A DNA stretch of 64,000 bases from Gammaproteobacteria bacterium (GCA_021325575.1 JAJPGW010000007.1:186001-250000); one strand, 5' to 3'; positions 1 to 7,604 are shown, counted from the first letter of the stretch. The notes: generated by a model not told the origin, from the sequence alone. Translations and numbers: made by a program.

Positions 1-1
1 A

Positions 2-727
2 GCGAGAGTCTTATCTAATTTAGATGCAAAAATAGAATTAAACAACAAAATCAATGCTGAGCTAGAAGCTATGGCCAAGCTCATTTATGATTATTGGTTT
101 GTACAATTCGACTTCCCTGATGCCAACGGCAAACCCTACAAGTCTTCGGGCGGTAAAATGGTCTATAACGAAGCGCTTAAGCGTGAAATTCCTGCGGGTT
201 GGGTAGTTGGTAAATTAGGTGAGTATGCACAAGTAAAAAAAGGGGAGCTTATAACGAAAAAAACATCTGAAAAGGGTGCGGTGAAGGTGGTTGCAGCAGG
301 TATTGAGTTTTCATATTTTCACTCAGAAGCTAATTGCAAAGAAAACACTATAACTGTGAGTGGTTCGGGCGCAAGCGCAGGATATATTAATTTTTGGCGT
401 GAGCCTATTTTTGCCTCTGATTGCATTACTATTAGGGGCTCAAGTGATGCAGAGACTTTGTTGATATTAGGCTATTTGAAGACAATTCAAGGGTATATAT
501 TTAAACAGGCAAGAGGGTCTGCGCAGCCACATGTTTATCCAGATGATATTTCACGTTTAATGTATTTAAAACCACCTGGATCGATAATTAAAAAATTTGG
601 TATTAATATCTTGGCTTCAAATAAAAAAATAGCTACAAATAAAATTGAAAATGAAATGCTAATTGAACTAAGAGATTGGTTGTTGCCCATGCTAATGAAC
701 GGTCAAGTTACCATGAACGATGCGTAA
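2..727 (+). CDS. hsdS: Type I restriction-modification specificity subunit HsdS, C-terminal part (cut by window edge)
   Basis: The reading frame is open from base 2, so the gene begins outside the window; the first internal ATG is at 71. HsdS provides DNA target recognition for the HsdR/HsdM restriction and methylation complex. The visible part starts in the central conserved helix (LSNLDAKIELNNKINAELEA, then LIYDYWFVQFDFP, typical of these proteins), followed by the second target-recognition domain. It ends in the repeat of the coiled-coil conserved region (NKKIATNKIENEMLIELRDWLLPMLMNGQV). hsdM and hsdR would lie upstream, outside the window. The gene is followed after 23 bp by an ATPase gene on the same strand, consistent with a defence island. 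Function is confident; DNA specificity cannot be read. Confidence 0.93.
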   Translation, partial: ARVLSNLDAKIELNNKINAELEAMAKLIYDYWFVQFDFPDANGKPYKSSGGKMVYNEALKREIPAGWVVGKLGEYAQVKKGELITKKTSEKGAVKVVAAGIEFSYFHSEANCKENTITVSGSGASAGYINFWREPIFASDCITIRGSSDAETLLILGYLKTIQGYIFKQARGSAQPHVYPDDISRLMYLKPPGSIIKKFGINILASNKKIATNKIENEMLIELRDWLLPMLMNGQVTMNDA

Positions 728-750
728 CGTCAGTATAAAGGTAATTTAAA

Positions 751-2193
751 ATGAATATAGCAGGCGCAAATGGCTACACTCTAAATAATTTGGGAAAAAT
801 TAATGTTATCTTGGGTAAAAATGGCTGTGGGAAAAGCACACTCTTAAAAAAAGTCGAACAACATGTATCAGCGAACAACGAGTTTGGTAAAATAAAATAT
901 ATAACTCCGGAGCGGGGTGGTAAATTAACGTATGATCCGGGCATTGATAATACTATTGCTAATAATGAGCAGTGGATATTTTCAACTAGAAGAACAAATC
1001 AGTTGTCAAACTTCCGTGAGCAAAGCGTCGCGCAATTCAGAAACCTAGAATTATTATTTTATCGCGAAATGGAAACTGATACGGCACTAAGAGACGATCA
1101 CTCGTATACTTTTGATCTGTATTTTAACAAAATAAATGGACTTTTGGATAATATTGAAATTAGAAGAGACGGAACTCTTTTTAAAATATATAAAAAAGGT
1201 TCTAGTGAAGAAATAAAACCGGAGTTAATTAGCAGTGGTGAGTCTGAGCTTATATCATTAGGCATCGAGTGTCTTGTATTTGAAAAGGAGTGCGATGTAT
1301 CAAAGTTAAATATTCTTTTTCTTGATGAGCCAGATGTCCATTTGCATCCTGATCTCCAATCAAGGTTGTGTAAGTTTTTGTGTGATCTTGTTGAAAAGAA
1401 AAATGCAATTATCATTTTGGCAACGCACAGTACAGCTATACTTGGCTCGCTTGAAGACTATGATGGGATGTGCATTGAATTTGTTTCTCATGGGCAGAAA
1501 GAATTAAATTTTAAAAATATATCTGATGAGTACAGAAAAATACTTCCGGTATTCGGAGCGCATCCATTGTCGAGTTTATTTAATCGCTCTCCGATATTGT
1601 TAGTTGAAGGTGAAGACGATGAAAGAATTTGGCAACATGCTGTACGGTCATCTACTAAGAAATTAAAATTATACCCATGCTCAACAGATGGTGAAGCTCA
1701 AATGACTCAGTATGAGCAGGATGTAAATCAAATTATAAAAAGCGTATATGATGATGCTCAAGCCTTCTCTTTGCGAGATAGGGATGATGGCGATAGCAAT
1801 ATAGATGATCTGGGTGTGGTTAAGAGATTTAAGCTAGAGTGCAGAGCTGCTGAAAATCTTTTGTTGTCAGATGAAGTGCTTACTATGTTAGATTTAGATT
1901 GGGATTCAATGGTGCAACGAATTGATGTTTGGATTTCTTCAAATTCTACCCATCCTCACTATGCAGTGATGTTGGCGTTTAAGGATGGTGGCTATGATAG
2001 AAAAAATTTTGATTTAAAACAAATTAGAAACGATATTATGCATATTGTTGGTAAACCCATTGCTTGGGAAATTGCTGTTGGAAAAACGATAGGAAAGCTG
2101 GTTTTTGAGGGTAATAAATCCGGATTGGAAGATAATAGTCTCTTTAAGTATCTTGGTGAAAAATTAGTTTCTGCGGTGCTCAGAGTAGTTTAA
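751..2193 (+). CDS. ABC-type ATPase fused to a TOPRIM-like domain; candidate defence protein (OLD or PARIS-like)
   Basis: 480 residues. The N-terminal half is an ABC/AAA-type ATPase: Walker A GKNGCGKST at residues 22-30, signature SSGESE at 161-166, Walker B ILFLDEPD at 188-195 and H-loop THS at 225-227. The C-terminal part begins with LLVEGEDD (283-290) and carries RDRDD (342-346), the acidic pattern of TOPRIM nucleases. A following ECRAAENLLLS (363-373) resembles the ENxLL stretch I associate with DUF4435. Such ATPase plus TOPRIM proteins include OLD-family nucleases and the AriA/AriB proteins of PARIS, which can be fused. Nothing resembling the UvrD-like GajB partner of Gabija follows. The gene lies directly downstream of hsdS, so an anti-phage role is inferred. 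Membership in a named system is unproven. Confidence 0.8.
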   Translation: MNIAGANGYTLNNLGKINVILGKNGCGKSTLLKKVEQHVSANNEFGKIKYITPERGGKLTYDPGIDNTIANNEQWIFSTRRTNQLSNFREQSVAQFRNLELLFYREMETDTALRDDHSYTFDLYFNKINGLLDNIEIRRDGTLFKIYKKGSSEEIKPELISSGESELISLGIECLVFEKECDVSKLNILFLDEPDVHLHPDLQSRLCKFLCDLVEKKNAIIILATHSTAILGSLEDYDGMCIEFVSHGQKELNFKNISDEYRKILPVFGAHPLSSLFNRSPILLVEGEDDERIWQHAVRSSTKKLKLYPCSTDGEAQMTQYEQDVNQIIKSVYDDAQAFSLRDRDDGDSNIDDLGVVKRFKLECRAAENLLLSDEVLTMLDLDWDSMVQRIDVWISSNSTHPHYAVMLAFKDGGYDRKNFDLKQIRNDIMHIVGKPIAWEIAVGKTIGKLVFEGNKSGLEDNSLFKYLGEKLVSAVLRVV

Positions 2194-2604
2194 GGGTTAT
2201 GGATTAAATCCGGTTATCAAGAGATTTGTCAGATTAAGTCGGAACTAATACAATTTATGCGATATGTAAGTTTTTTTATCTTTTTTTCCAACTTATTAAT
2301 GTATTTTAACTTCATAGCTCTAATAAATACGCGCATCACTTCTGCATCACAAGGATTCAATGTGATGCAAGGAATGAATATAAAATCTGTTTTAATTCGA
2401 TTTATGGAAAAAACATATCCTATTTTAGATTGATTTCCTTGAAAATGACGTGATGCAAGATGCCATCACTTCGATGAAATTTAGGTTGAATTTCATCACA
2501 ACTGAATTTTTTATTTTTGGTCGTAAGGTAAGAGTATTGCTTCAAACGTTTTGAATACTTGAGCCTAAACTTTGTGGTTTTTTTCTTTTGATATTGATAA
2601 ATCC
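2194..2604. other. Gene-free spacer with clustered inverted repeats
   Basis: I see no credible gene in these 411 bp. The segment is AT-rich and holds three short inverted repeats sharing a TGATG/CATCA core: TGCATCACA/TGTGATGCA (2343-2369), GTGATG/CATCAC (2450-2469) and GATGAAATT/AATTTCATC (2473-2497). A further GCATCAC lies at 2333. These could be protein-binding sites or remnants of a mobile element end. No transposase or integrase is visible. Confidence 0.6.
2343..2369. repeat. Perfect 9-bp inverted repeat (operator-like)
   Basis: TGCATCACA and TGTGATGCA are exact reverse complements separated by 9 bp. The repeat lies 150 bp downstream of the ATPase-TOPRIM gene and is followed by two related inverted repeats at 2450-2469 and 2473-2497. 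No T-run follows, so it is not an intrinsic terminator. Confidence 0.6.
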
Positions 2605-2841
2605 CTAAAAATGATTCATCGCAAGAGCTCTTCCAGACCCCGTTTTTAAATATTTTTCAAAAGCTGCAGCTTTTTCAGGGTTTTCAAACCAGATGGCGTT
2701 TTTTATTATCCATGGGCGGTATTTAGATGTATGAGTGCTTTTGCCTGTGTTATGTTCTTGGAGCCGGCGTTTTAGGTTTGAAGTGAGGCCGGTGTAGTGG
2801 CGGGTGGGGTTGTATTTGGATTTTAGGATGTAGACGTACAT
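2605..2841 (-). CDS. Small GIY-YIG domain protein (putative endonuclease)
   Basis: 78 residues, a complete single GIY-YIG module. The first motif is VYILKS near residues 3-8. The second is degenerate, HYTGLTSNLKRRLQEHN, where YTG replaces YIG, with the arginine and histidine conserved in the family. It ends with the family's AAAFEKYLKTGSGRALA segment. Stand-alone proteins of this size (YhbQ/UPF0213-like) are common in bacteria and their substrates are mostly unknown; some are linked to DNA repair. It lies between the defence genes and tmRNA and could be part of the island or resident. Domain call confident, biological role not. Confidence 0.82.
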   Translation of the reverse strand: MYVYILKSKYNPTRHYTGLTSNLKRRLQEHNTGKSTHTSKYRPWIIKNAIWFENPEKAAAFEKYLKTGSGRALAMNHF

Positions 2842-2990
2842 GGGTTTTCCTTATTTTTTCTTCGTTAGAGGGTTATAAGTGTTTAAGGGCGTGTCCGCTT
2901 CGCAGCCTGCGGCTGCTACGGCGCGATCGGTCCTAGTTCAAGCTTTGGGGTGAATTCTTGAGGTGATGGGAAATATAGAGTTTTTCGACT

Positions 2991-3023
2991 TCGAAAAAGT
3001 TCTTCGGCTTGCCGAGCCGAAGC
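2991..3023 (-). terminator. Duplicate copy of the ssrA terminator hairpin
   Basis: CTTCGGCT (3003-3010) and AGCCGAAG (3016-3023) form a stem with a T-run on the minus strand downstream. It is the second copy of the hairpin next to ssrA, carried by the 147-bp tandem repeat. Confidence 0.6.
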
Positions 3024-3137
3024 TTTAGCGAAGGCTGGTCCGCCTTCGTAGCCTGCGGCTGCTACGGCGCGATCGGCCTTAGCTAAAGCTTCGGGGTGCA
3101 TTCTTGAGGTGATGAGAAGTACTGAGTATTACGACTT

Positions 3138-3168
3138 CGAAAAAGTTCTTCGGCTTGCCGAGCCGAAG
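3138..3168 (-). terminator. Intrinsic terminator of tmRNA
   Basis: Read on the minus strand, an 8-bp GC-rich stem (CTTCGGCT/AGCCGAAG, plus positions 3148-3155 and 3161-3168) is followed by AACTTTTTC. It starts 14 bp past the tmRNA CCA end and fits a rho-independent terminator. Confidence 0.75.
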
Positions 3169-3181
3169 CTTTAGCGAAGGC

Positions 3182-3625
3182 TGGTGGAGGCGGCGGGAAT
3201 TGAACCCGCGTCCGTAAATCCGCGACCCTTAGGACTACATGTTTAGCCACATCATTGGTTTTAGCGGTTTAGTGCCCGATGGGCAGGGAACTAAACGGCG
3301 AGTCCTGTGAAATTTAGTAGTTTGATCTCGGACAGATCGCACCACGAGCTTGTATGATATGACCCCTCATCGTTTAGTTTCCTAAACGCCGGCTGTACAA
3401 GCACGGCCGGTGAGAGGTGCTCTTGCTACCTAATTAGGCAGCGGCAGCAACGTCACCAGCGAACGCGAAGTCGTTAGCGACTTTACGACGGCGGAGACCA
3501 AGTGCTGCAAGCAAAGTTGCGATTAATGTGGCAACTATGTGTTTTGTAACGTTTTTTACGAGGTCAGCTACATCCTCGACATGCCCCTTAAGCTTTGTAA
3601 CCCACGTCGAAACCAGGTCGCCCCC
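3182..3625 (-). ncRNA. ssrA: Transfer-messenger RNA (tmRNA)
   Basis: The 5' end GGGGGCGACCTGG (minus strand from 3625) and the 3' end (CGCCTCC followed by ACCA, ending at 3182) pair as a 7-bp acceptor stem with one G-U pair. The T-arm GTTCAATTCC is intact and CCA is encoded. An internal open frame on the minus strand (3478 down to 3434) encodes the tag ANDFAFAGDVAAAA and then TAA. tmRNA with SmpB, also encoded in this window, rescues stalled ribosomes and marks the nascent protein for proteolysis. The tag has 14 residues, the same length as the Legionella tag as I remember it (ANDENFAGGEAIAA). At 444 nt the gene is rather long for the family. Confident call. Confidence 0.96.
3434..3478 (-). 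other. tmRNA proteolysis-tag reading frame
   Basis: Codons GCT AAC GAC TTC GCG TTC and onward encode ANDFAFAGDVAAAA followed by TAA. With the alanine charged on tmRNA, the tag begins AAND. An aromatic F lies where E. coli has the SspB-contacting Y. The C-terminal AA needed by ClpX is kept. Confidence 0.9.
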
Positions 3626-3632
3626 AGTTTCA

Positions 3633-3638
3633 ATTATA
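3633..3638 (-). promoter_or_regulatory. -10 element of the ssrA promoter
   Basis: Perfect TATAAT on the minus strand, 7 bp before the mature tmRNA 5' end. No good -35 hexamer lies 16-18 bp upstream, so the promoter may be weak at -35 or need an activator. Confidence 0.65.
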
Positions 3639-3690
3639 GCTAAAAAAGGACTAAAATATTACTCCATAAGCCATTGAACCTCAAGAATTT

Positions 3691-4956
3691 TCAAGGTTTT
3701 TTTAGCCAACTTGAGATTCGGTCAAGTAAGCCAGATGGTTTTTGAGTTGGGGGCTGAGACGGTTCTGCTTTGGCTTCTGCTTTTTTCTCCCTTCTAAACA
3801 TTCCAGGTCTATCATATTCCTGGGTTAAGCGAACAGACTCTTTTGAAATACCAAACTGTGTAAGAGCCTCAGCCACCATTTGATCTCGATTTCTCTGATT
3901 GGCTTGACGCGCTTTAACAAGTTCAGCATTCTCACCTAATAGCGGTTCAAACCGATCCCAAAAATCCGGATCTTTTGCAAGGTCTTTTGCACATAATGCA
4001 TCAAATAACTCTGGTTCGTTTGTTGATAACCAAGCGAATGCGTTATTAATAGTAGATAATTTCTCATGATCTCGTGATGCTACACTAAATGCTAATGCAG
4101 CGTGATAAATGATCGTAGGATCCATCTTTTCAGGTTGCGAAGAATTTTTACATAATTCTTTTAGCCCTGTGTGACTTATATCGCTGCCATTCTCTATCGC
4201 TTTTCTGAAAAATTCAGTAGCTTTTGCTTCATCTTTTTTTACCAATGAGGTGCCGCTGTAATACATGTTGCCTACTGTTCTTAATGAGGTAGGATCACCT
4301 TGTAAAGCTGCTTCCATATAGAATTTTAGCGCTTCACCCTCATTTCTTTGGACACCACGGTCGTCTTTATAATCAGGAGAATATGCTAATGCTAAGTCAC
4401 GGAGTGATCCAGGATGTTTTTCCTCAGCGGCAGATTTGATAAAAGATATTCCTTTATCGATATTCTGAGCCACACCTAGACCATACAAGTAGCGTGAACC
4501 TAAAAACGATTCAGCTTCTGCATCACCTTTTTCTGCTGCTTCCGTGAGCATAGTTAACCCACGTTGCTTGTCTTGTTCTGTAACGTCACGATCTACTACT
4601 AAACTAATTCCTAAGCCAACGGTTGCGTGGAGTCCGCCGCCTTTATCAATCGCTTTCTGATAGCGGGTCCTTCCTGATGCTCTATTATCTTCAATAAGAT
4701 GAGCATATTTGCCTAAAAAAAATTCTTCCGAAGCAGTTAATTTTTCTTTTGCTTCTTTTTGTGTTATTTCTGCAATCTTATTTTTGACGAGCTGTAAATC
4801 TTTAGGTCGCCAAGATAATCTGTCTGGAAAAAGTCGTTGTGAAAACTGATAGACAGTCTGCGGATTCGGTTTTTCTTGCAGCATTTCTTCGATGAGTTTT
4901 CCCATGGTCTTGGACCAGGGGTCCCATGATAGTTCGCTAGTTTTTTTATCGAACAT
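3691..4956 (-). CDS. Sel1-like repeat protein of unknown function
   Basis: 421 residues with no signal peptide or membrane segment. Tandem Sel1 (TPR-like) repeats run from about residue 130 to 270, for example TMLTEAAEKGDAEAESFLGS, FIKSAAEEKHPGSLRDLALA and ATEFFRKAIENGSDISHTG. Sel1 repeats are helical scaffolds for protein-protein contacts and are frequent in Legionella and Coxiella proteins, including host-interacting ones. The C-terminus is charged and rich in K, A, E and P. It follows udp on the same strand after a ~50-bp gap. Start chosen at the ATG at 4956 with AGGG upstream. Function unknown; an effector role is only a possibility. Confidence 0.8.
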   Translation of the reverse strand: MFDKKTSELSWDPWSKTMGKLIEEMLQEKPNPQTVYQFSQRLFPDRLSWRPKDLQLVKNKIAEITQKEAKEKLTASEEFFLGKYAHLIEDNRASGRTRYQKAIDKGGGLHATVGLGISLVVDRDVTEQDKQRGLTMLTEAAEKGDAEAESFLGSRYLYGLGVAQNIDKGISFIKSAAEEKHPGSLRDLALAYSPDYKDDRGVQRNEGEALKFYMEAALQGDPTSLRTVGNMYYSGTSLVKKDEAKATEFFRKAIENGSDISHTGLKELCKNSSQPEKMDPTIIYHAALAFSVASRDHEKLSTINNAFAWLSTNEPELFDALCAKDLAKDPDFWDRFEPLLGENAELVKARQANQRNRDQMVAEALTQFGISKESVRLTQEYDRPGMFRREKKAEAKAEPSQPPTQKPSGLLDRISSWLKKP

Positions 4957-5006
4957 AAATGATTACCCTAAAGGATAATACAATTATAACAGATCTGGAT
5001 TTTGAG

Positions 5007-5849
5007 TTAATTTGTTTCAATAAGCTCTTGAACCGCAAGAATTTTCACCGTCTCCAGCGCAAGCGAAATAGCATTATTGATCGCATCCGTCGCAGCCTGG
5101 CTTATTTCCAGATGATCAATAGTCCCAATAACCGCTAAAATCGCGCCAGCGAGCACCCGATGTTGAGGTTCGGTGCCTTCTTGCATGAGTTGATAATTAT
5201 AAAGTTGTGATTGAATAAAAAGAGTAGCCGTTTCCATCTCGGTAGCAAGTACACCCGATTGTGCGAGTAAATCCATGTATTTTTGATTATCAGGCGCCTG
5301 GGGTCCTGCGGCGAGTTCTCGTGCGTATAACGAGCTTTTGCAATGCACAATACCCGTGTGCACATCGGTCATACCCAATTTTTCGGCGGCGACTAAAATG
5401 GAAGTGATAAATTCCAAAGAGGCAATTGCGGGCAATTCAATGGGTGCATAATGCCGTGTGGTTCCCTCATCGCGAACAGAGGCTTGCACATTGACGAGTT
5501 CACCGGTACGAATCAAAGAGGGTTGCAAAGTGCCAGCCGTGCCAATTCGTAAAAAACGTTTCGCGCCCAAATTATATAATTCATGCAAAATAATTTCAGC
5601 GCTCGGACAACCCATGCCAGTTGCAATGGATGCAACCGCGATTTTTTTGCCGTCACTTTTTAAATTGCCGAGATATAAATTATGCTCGCGCTCGTGATGT
5701 TTGACTTCTACATCCGTAAAATGTTCTGCAATTTGCTTCGCGCGACCATCGGAACCCGTCAGAAAAATATAGCGCCCAATGCCATCATTGCCGGCTATAT
5801 CATCAAATGAGGCATTAATATGAAAAGGCTTAAATAAAGTATTAAACAT
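5007..5849 (-). CDS. udp: Nucleoside phosphorylase (uridine phosphorylase-like)
   Basis: 280 residues, PNP/UDP phosphorylase family, which splits nucleosides with phosphate to a base and ribose-1-phosphate. Visible family signatures are the phosphate and ribose region ATGMGCPSAEIILHEL, the core strand RFLRIGTAGTLQ, and the late LATEMETATLF motif whose glutamates bind ribose and which is typical of uridine phosphorylases. A GSDGRA segment near residue 33 fits the N-terminal phosphate loop. The ATG overlaps the smpB stop codon by one base (TAATG), so the two genes are probably translated together. Substrate (uridine versus another nucleoside) is inferred from motif similarity only. Confidence 0.85.
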   Translation of the reverse strand: MFNTLFKPFHINASFDDIAGNDGIGRYIFLTGSDGRAKQIAEHFTDVEVKHHEREHNLYLGNLKSDGKKIAVASIATGMGCPSAEIILHELYNLGAKRFLRIGTAGTLQPSLIRTGELVNVQASVRDEGTTRHYAPIELPAIASLEFITSILVAAEKLGMTDVHTGIVHCKSSLYARELAAGPQAPDNQKYMDLLAQSGVLATEMETATLFIQSQLYNYQLMQEGTEPQHRVLAGAILAVIGTIDHLEISQAATDAINNAISLALETVKILAVQELIETN

Positions 5850-6316
5850 TAAATTTCTTTTCCTAAACGTTGTTTTTGCCGTTGCCAGTCACGGTCTTTT
5901 TCAGCGGCACGTTTGTCGTGCAATTTTTTGCCCTTGGCGAGGGCTATTTCCAGTTTAACACGATTATTTTTCCAGTATAGTTTTAAAGGAATCAGGGTAT
6001 AGCCTTTGCGTTCGACATGGCCGATTAATTTTGCGATTTCGCGCGCGTGCAATAACAGCTTACGCGTGCGCTGGGGATCTGTTTCACGATGGGTGGAAGC
6101 CGTTTGCAGGGGCGTGATTAATCCCCCAAAAAGCCAGGCTTCGCCGCGTTTTATAATGACATAAGCTTGATCGAGCTGGACTTTGCCGGCGCGCAAACTT
6201 TTCACTTCCCAGCCTAATAAAGCAAGGCCTGCCTCAAATCGCTCTTCGATGCTATATTCATGATGGGCTTTGCGATTGACAGCAATTGTTTGATCAGATT
6301 TTTGTTTCTGTTTCAT
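5849..6316 (-). CDS. smpB: SsrA-binding protein SmpB
   Basis: 155 residues, full length for the family. SmpB binds the tRNA-like part of tmRNA and brings it to stalled ribosomes. Family features are [31 protein letters not shown] at the start, [14 protein letters not shown], the RTRKLLLH segment, and the basic C-terminal tail ([27 protein letters not shown]) that becomes helical in the mRNA channel. It is encoded 2.2 kb from ssrA, on the same strand. It is divergent from ratA, with a shared promoter region around 6317-6375 containing TATAAT-like sequences. Confidence 0.97.
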   Translation of the reverse strand: MKQKQKSDQTIAVNRKAHHEYSIEERFEAGLALLGWEVKSLRAGKVQLDQAYVIIKRGEAWLFGGLITPLQTASTHRETDPQRTRKLLLHAREIAKLIGHVERKGYTLIPLKLYWKNNRVKLEIALAKGKKLHDKRAAEKDRDWQRQKQRLGKEI

Positions 6317-6375
6317 GGGGTGGAAGTATAATACTATACTGTTAATTTTAAAATAGAATAGAGAAACTTAAAATA

Positions 6376-6813
6376 ATGACCACTATCGTTAGAACATCAT
6401 TGGTCCCATACACTTGCCGCCAAATGTTTGAATTGGTGAATAATGTCGAGGATTATCCTCGCTTTTTGCCCTGGTGCCATCAAAGTCACGTTAGTAGCCG
6501 GGATGAAACCCATGTGGAAGCGACCCTGGATATTGTTTGGTCTGGGATCCATAAAAGTTTTACCACGCGCGATCATTTAACGCCTTACGAACGGATTGAT
6601 ATCACGTTAGTGCATGGACCGTTTAAACACCTCGAAGGACACTGGCTTTTCACTCCACTCGGCGAACATGGCTGCAAAATCCAGATGGAACTCGAATTTG
6701 AATTGACGGGGAATTTCATGGATCGGTTTTTTCAACCGATTTTTAATCATATTGCGAATTCTTTAGTGGATGCGTTTTCGAAACGGGCTGTGGAAGTCTA
6801 TGGTACCCGCTAA
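6376..6813 (+). CDS. ratA: RatA/Coq10-family START-domain protein
   Basis: 145 residues, a single START/Coq10-like lipid-binding domain of typical length. Recognisable segments are VPYTCRQMFELVNNVEDYPRFLPWC, the family hallmark at the N-terminus, and the late ANSLVDAFSKRAVEVYG. The mitochondrial Coq10 family binds ubiquinone; E. coli RatA was described as a ribosome-associated toxin, but a quinone role is also proposed. It is divergent from smpB and overlaps the rnfH start by 14 bp. The smpB-ratA-rnfH-bamE layout is conserved in gammaproteobacteria, which supports the assignment. The biochemical role is unsettled in the family. Confidence 0.9.
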   Translation: MTTIVRTSLVPYTCRQMFELVNNVEDYPRFLPWCHQSHVSSRDETHVEATLDIVWSGIHKSFTTRDHLTPYERIDITLVHGPFKHLEGHWLFTPLGEHGCKIQMELEFELTGNFMDRFFQPIFNHIANSLVDAFSKRAVEVYGTR

Positions 6814-7084
6814 TACGATCAAAATTGAAGTCGCGTATGCTGCTACTTATCGTCAGATTATTATTCCGATGGAAGTCAGTGAAGATCTAACGATTGAGGA
6901 AATTATTCTGCAATCTGGTATTTTAACTATTTTTCCTGAAATCGATCTTAACAAACAAAAAGTCGGAATTTTCAGTAAACAAAAAAAATTAACGGATTAT
7001 CCCCGGGAAGGCGATCGCATCGAAATTTATCGGGAATTATTGATTGATCCCAAGGAAATTAGACGGAAGCGCGCAAAGAAATAA
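6800..7084 (+). CDS. rnfH: RnfH/RatB family protein (ubiquitin-like fold)
   Basis: 94 residues from the ATG at 6800, inside the end of ratA. An upstream in-frame start at 6770 would add ten residues not typical of the family. IKIEVAYATxxxQ-like start, EDLTIEEIILQSGIL, KVGIFSKQKKLTDYPREGDRIEIYREL and LIDPKEIRRKRA are the standard RnfH sequence blocks. The fold is beta-grasp (ThiS/MoaD-like). The function is unknown despite the name, which derives from Rnf clusters in other bacteria. The ratA overlap suggests coupled translation. Confidence 0.9.
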   Translation: MVPANTIKIEVAYAATYRQIIIPMEVSEDLTIEEIILQSGILTIFPEIDLNKQKVGIFSKQKKLTDYPREGDRIEIYRELLIDPKEIRRKRAKK

Positions 7085-7193
7085 AATTTCAATTATGACC
7101 TTGATGCCACACAAGCGACAAATAAAATGTCGGCAGGACTCGGGATCTCAGGATGTACCCGAGAAAAAAAGGAAATCGGTGACTGACTTAACC

Positions 7194-7502
7194 TCAGATA
7201 TTTCCGCTGGTATCAATATGTCTTAATCGTCCACCGCGATCGAATTGGAGCAGGACATATTTTTCGCAAGTTTGTTTGCCGCCGGGTTTGAAGGTGTAGA
7301 CGTATTCTTCGTGATTATTGGTAAAAGTATTCATCACCATGGGTGTGCCCATCAGGTCTTTTACTTGGGTCTTGGTCATGCCCACATGCAAGCGGCAAAG
7401 CATATCAGGCGTAATAATATTGCCTTGTTCAATGTCCATTCTATGGACCCAGGAGCAGCTTGTTAGTAAGCTGACTAATAATAAAATCAGTAGTTTTTTC
7501 AT
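7194..7502 (-). CDS. bamE: Outer membrane assembly lipoprotein BamE
   Basis: 102 residues from the ATG at 7502. A longer upstream reading is possible, but only this start gives a lipoprotein signal: LLILLLVSLLTSC, with the lipobox Cys at residue 16. AAGAGGA lies upstream as ribosome site. BamE (SmpA/OmlA) is a lipoprotein of the BAM complex that inserts beta-barrel proteins in the outer membrane. GNIITPDMLCRLHVGMTKTQVKDLMGTP is the family signature, followed by a predicted short beta-sheet (YVYTFKPGG, YVLLQFDRGGRLRHI). It is divergent from fur. Length agrees with the family. Confidence 0.94.
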   Translation of the reverse strand: MKKLLILLLVSLLTSCSWVHRMDIEQGNIITPDMLCRLHVGMTKTQVKDLMGTPMVMNTFTNNHEEYVYTFKPGGKQTCEKYVLLQFDRGGRLRHIDTSGNI

Positions 7503-7520
7503 GAATGCCGTCCTCTTATT

Positions 7521-7526
7521 ATTATA
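7521..7526 (-). promoter_or_regulatory. -10 element upstream of bamE
   Basis: TATAAT on the minus strand, 18 bp before the bamE ATG. It would leave a very short leader that holds the AAGAGGA ribosome site. The -35 is not convincing. Confidence 0.4.
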
Positions 7527-7604
7527 AGGTGATAAAGTGGGGTAGATAGTAACTGATTCTCGCGAATTTTGGTATATTATCTCTGATATTTTGAGGAAAT
7601 AACA

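Larger units (their letters stand above)
2894..3184. repeat. Two-copy 147-bp tandem repeat abutting the tmRNA 3' end
   Basis: Two near-identical units with a period of 147 bp; for example AGCCTGCGGCTGCTACGG occurs at 2904 and again at 3051. Each unit includes a hairpin plus T-run (minus-strand sense) that acts as the tmRNA terminator, and each ends with the GGCTGGT that contains the ACCA of the tmRNA 3' end. The duplication therefore seems to have copied the region just past ssrA. Short reading frames across it are repeat artefacts. Confidence 0.75.

Noticed and set aside
2916-3101. 61-residue reading frame on the minus strand
   Set aside because: It lies wholly inside the 147-bp tandem repeat and has no ribosome site or family; it is a by-product of the repeat.
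7144-7173. CTCGGG/CCCGAG pair followed by an A-run, considered as terminator
   Set aside because: The A-run is on the wrong side for a plus-strand terminator, and for the minus strand the T-run would come before the hairpin.
7044-7226. 60-residue frame after rnfH
   Set aside because: It overlaps rnfH and the end of bamE, has no ribosome site and no recognisable sequence.
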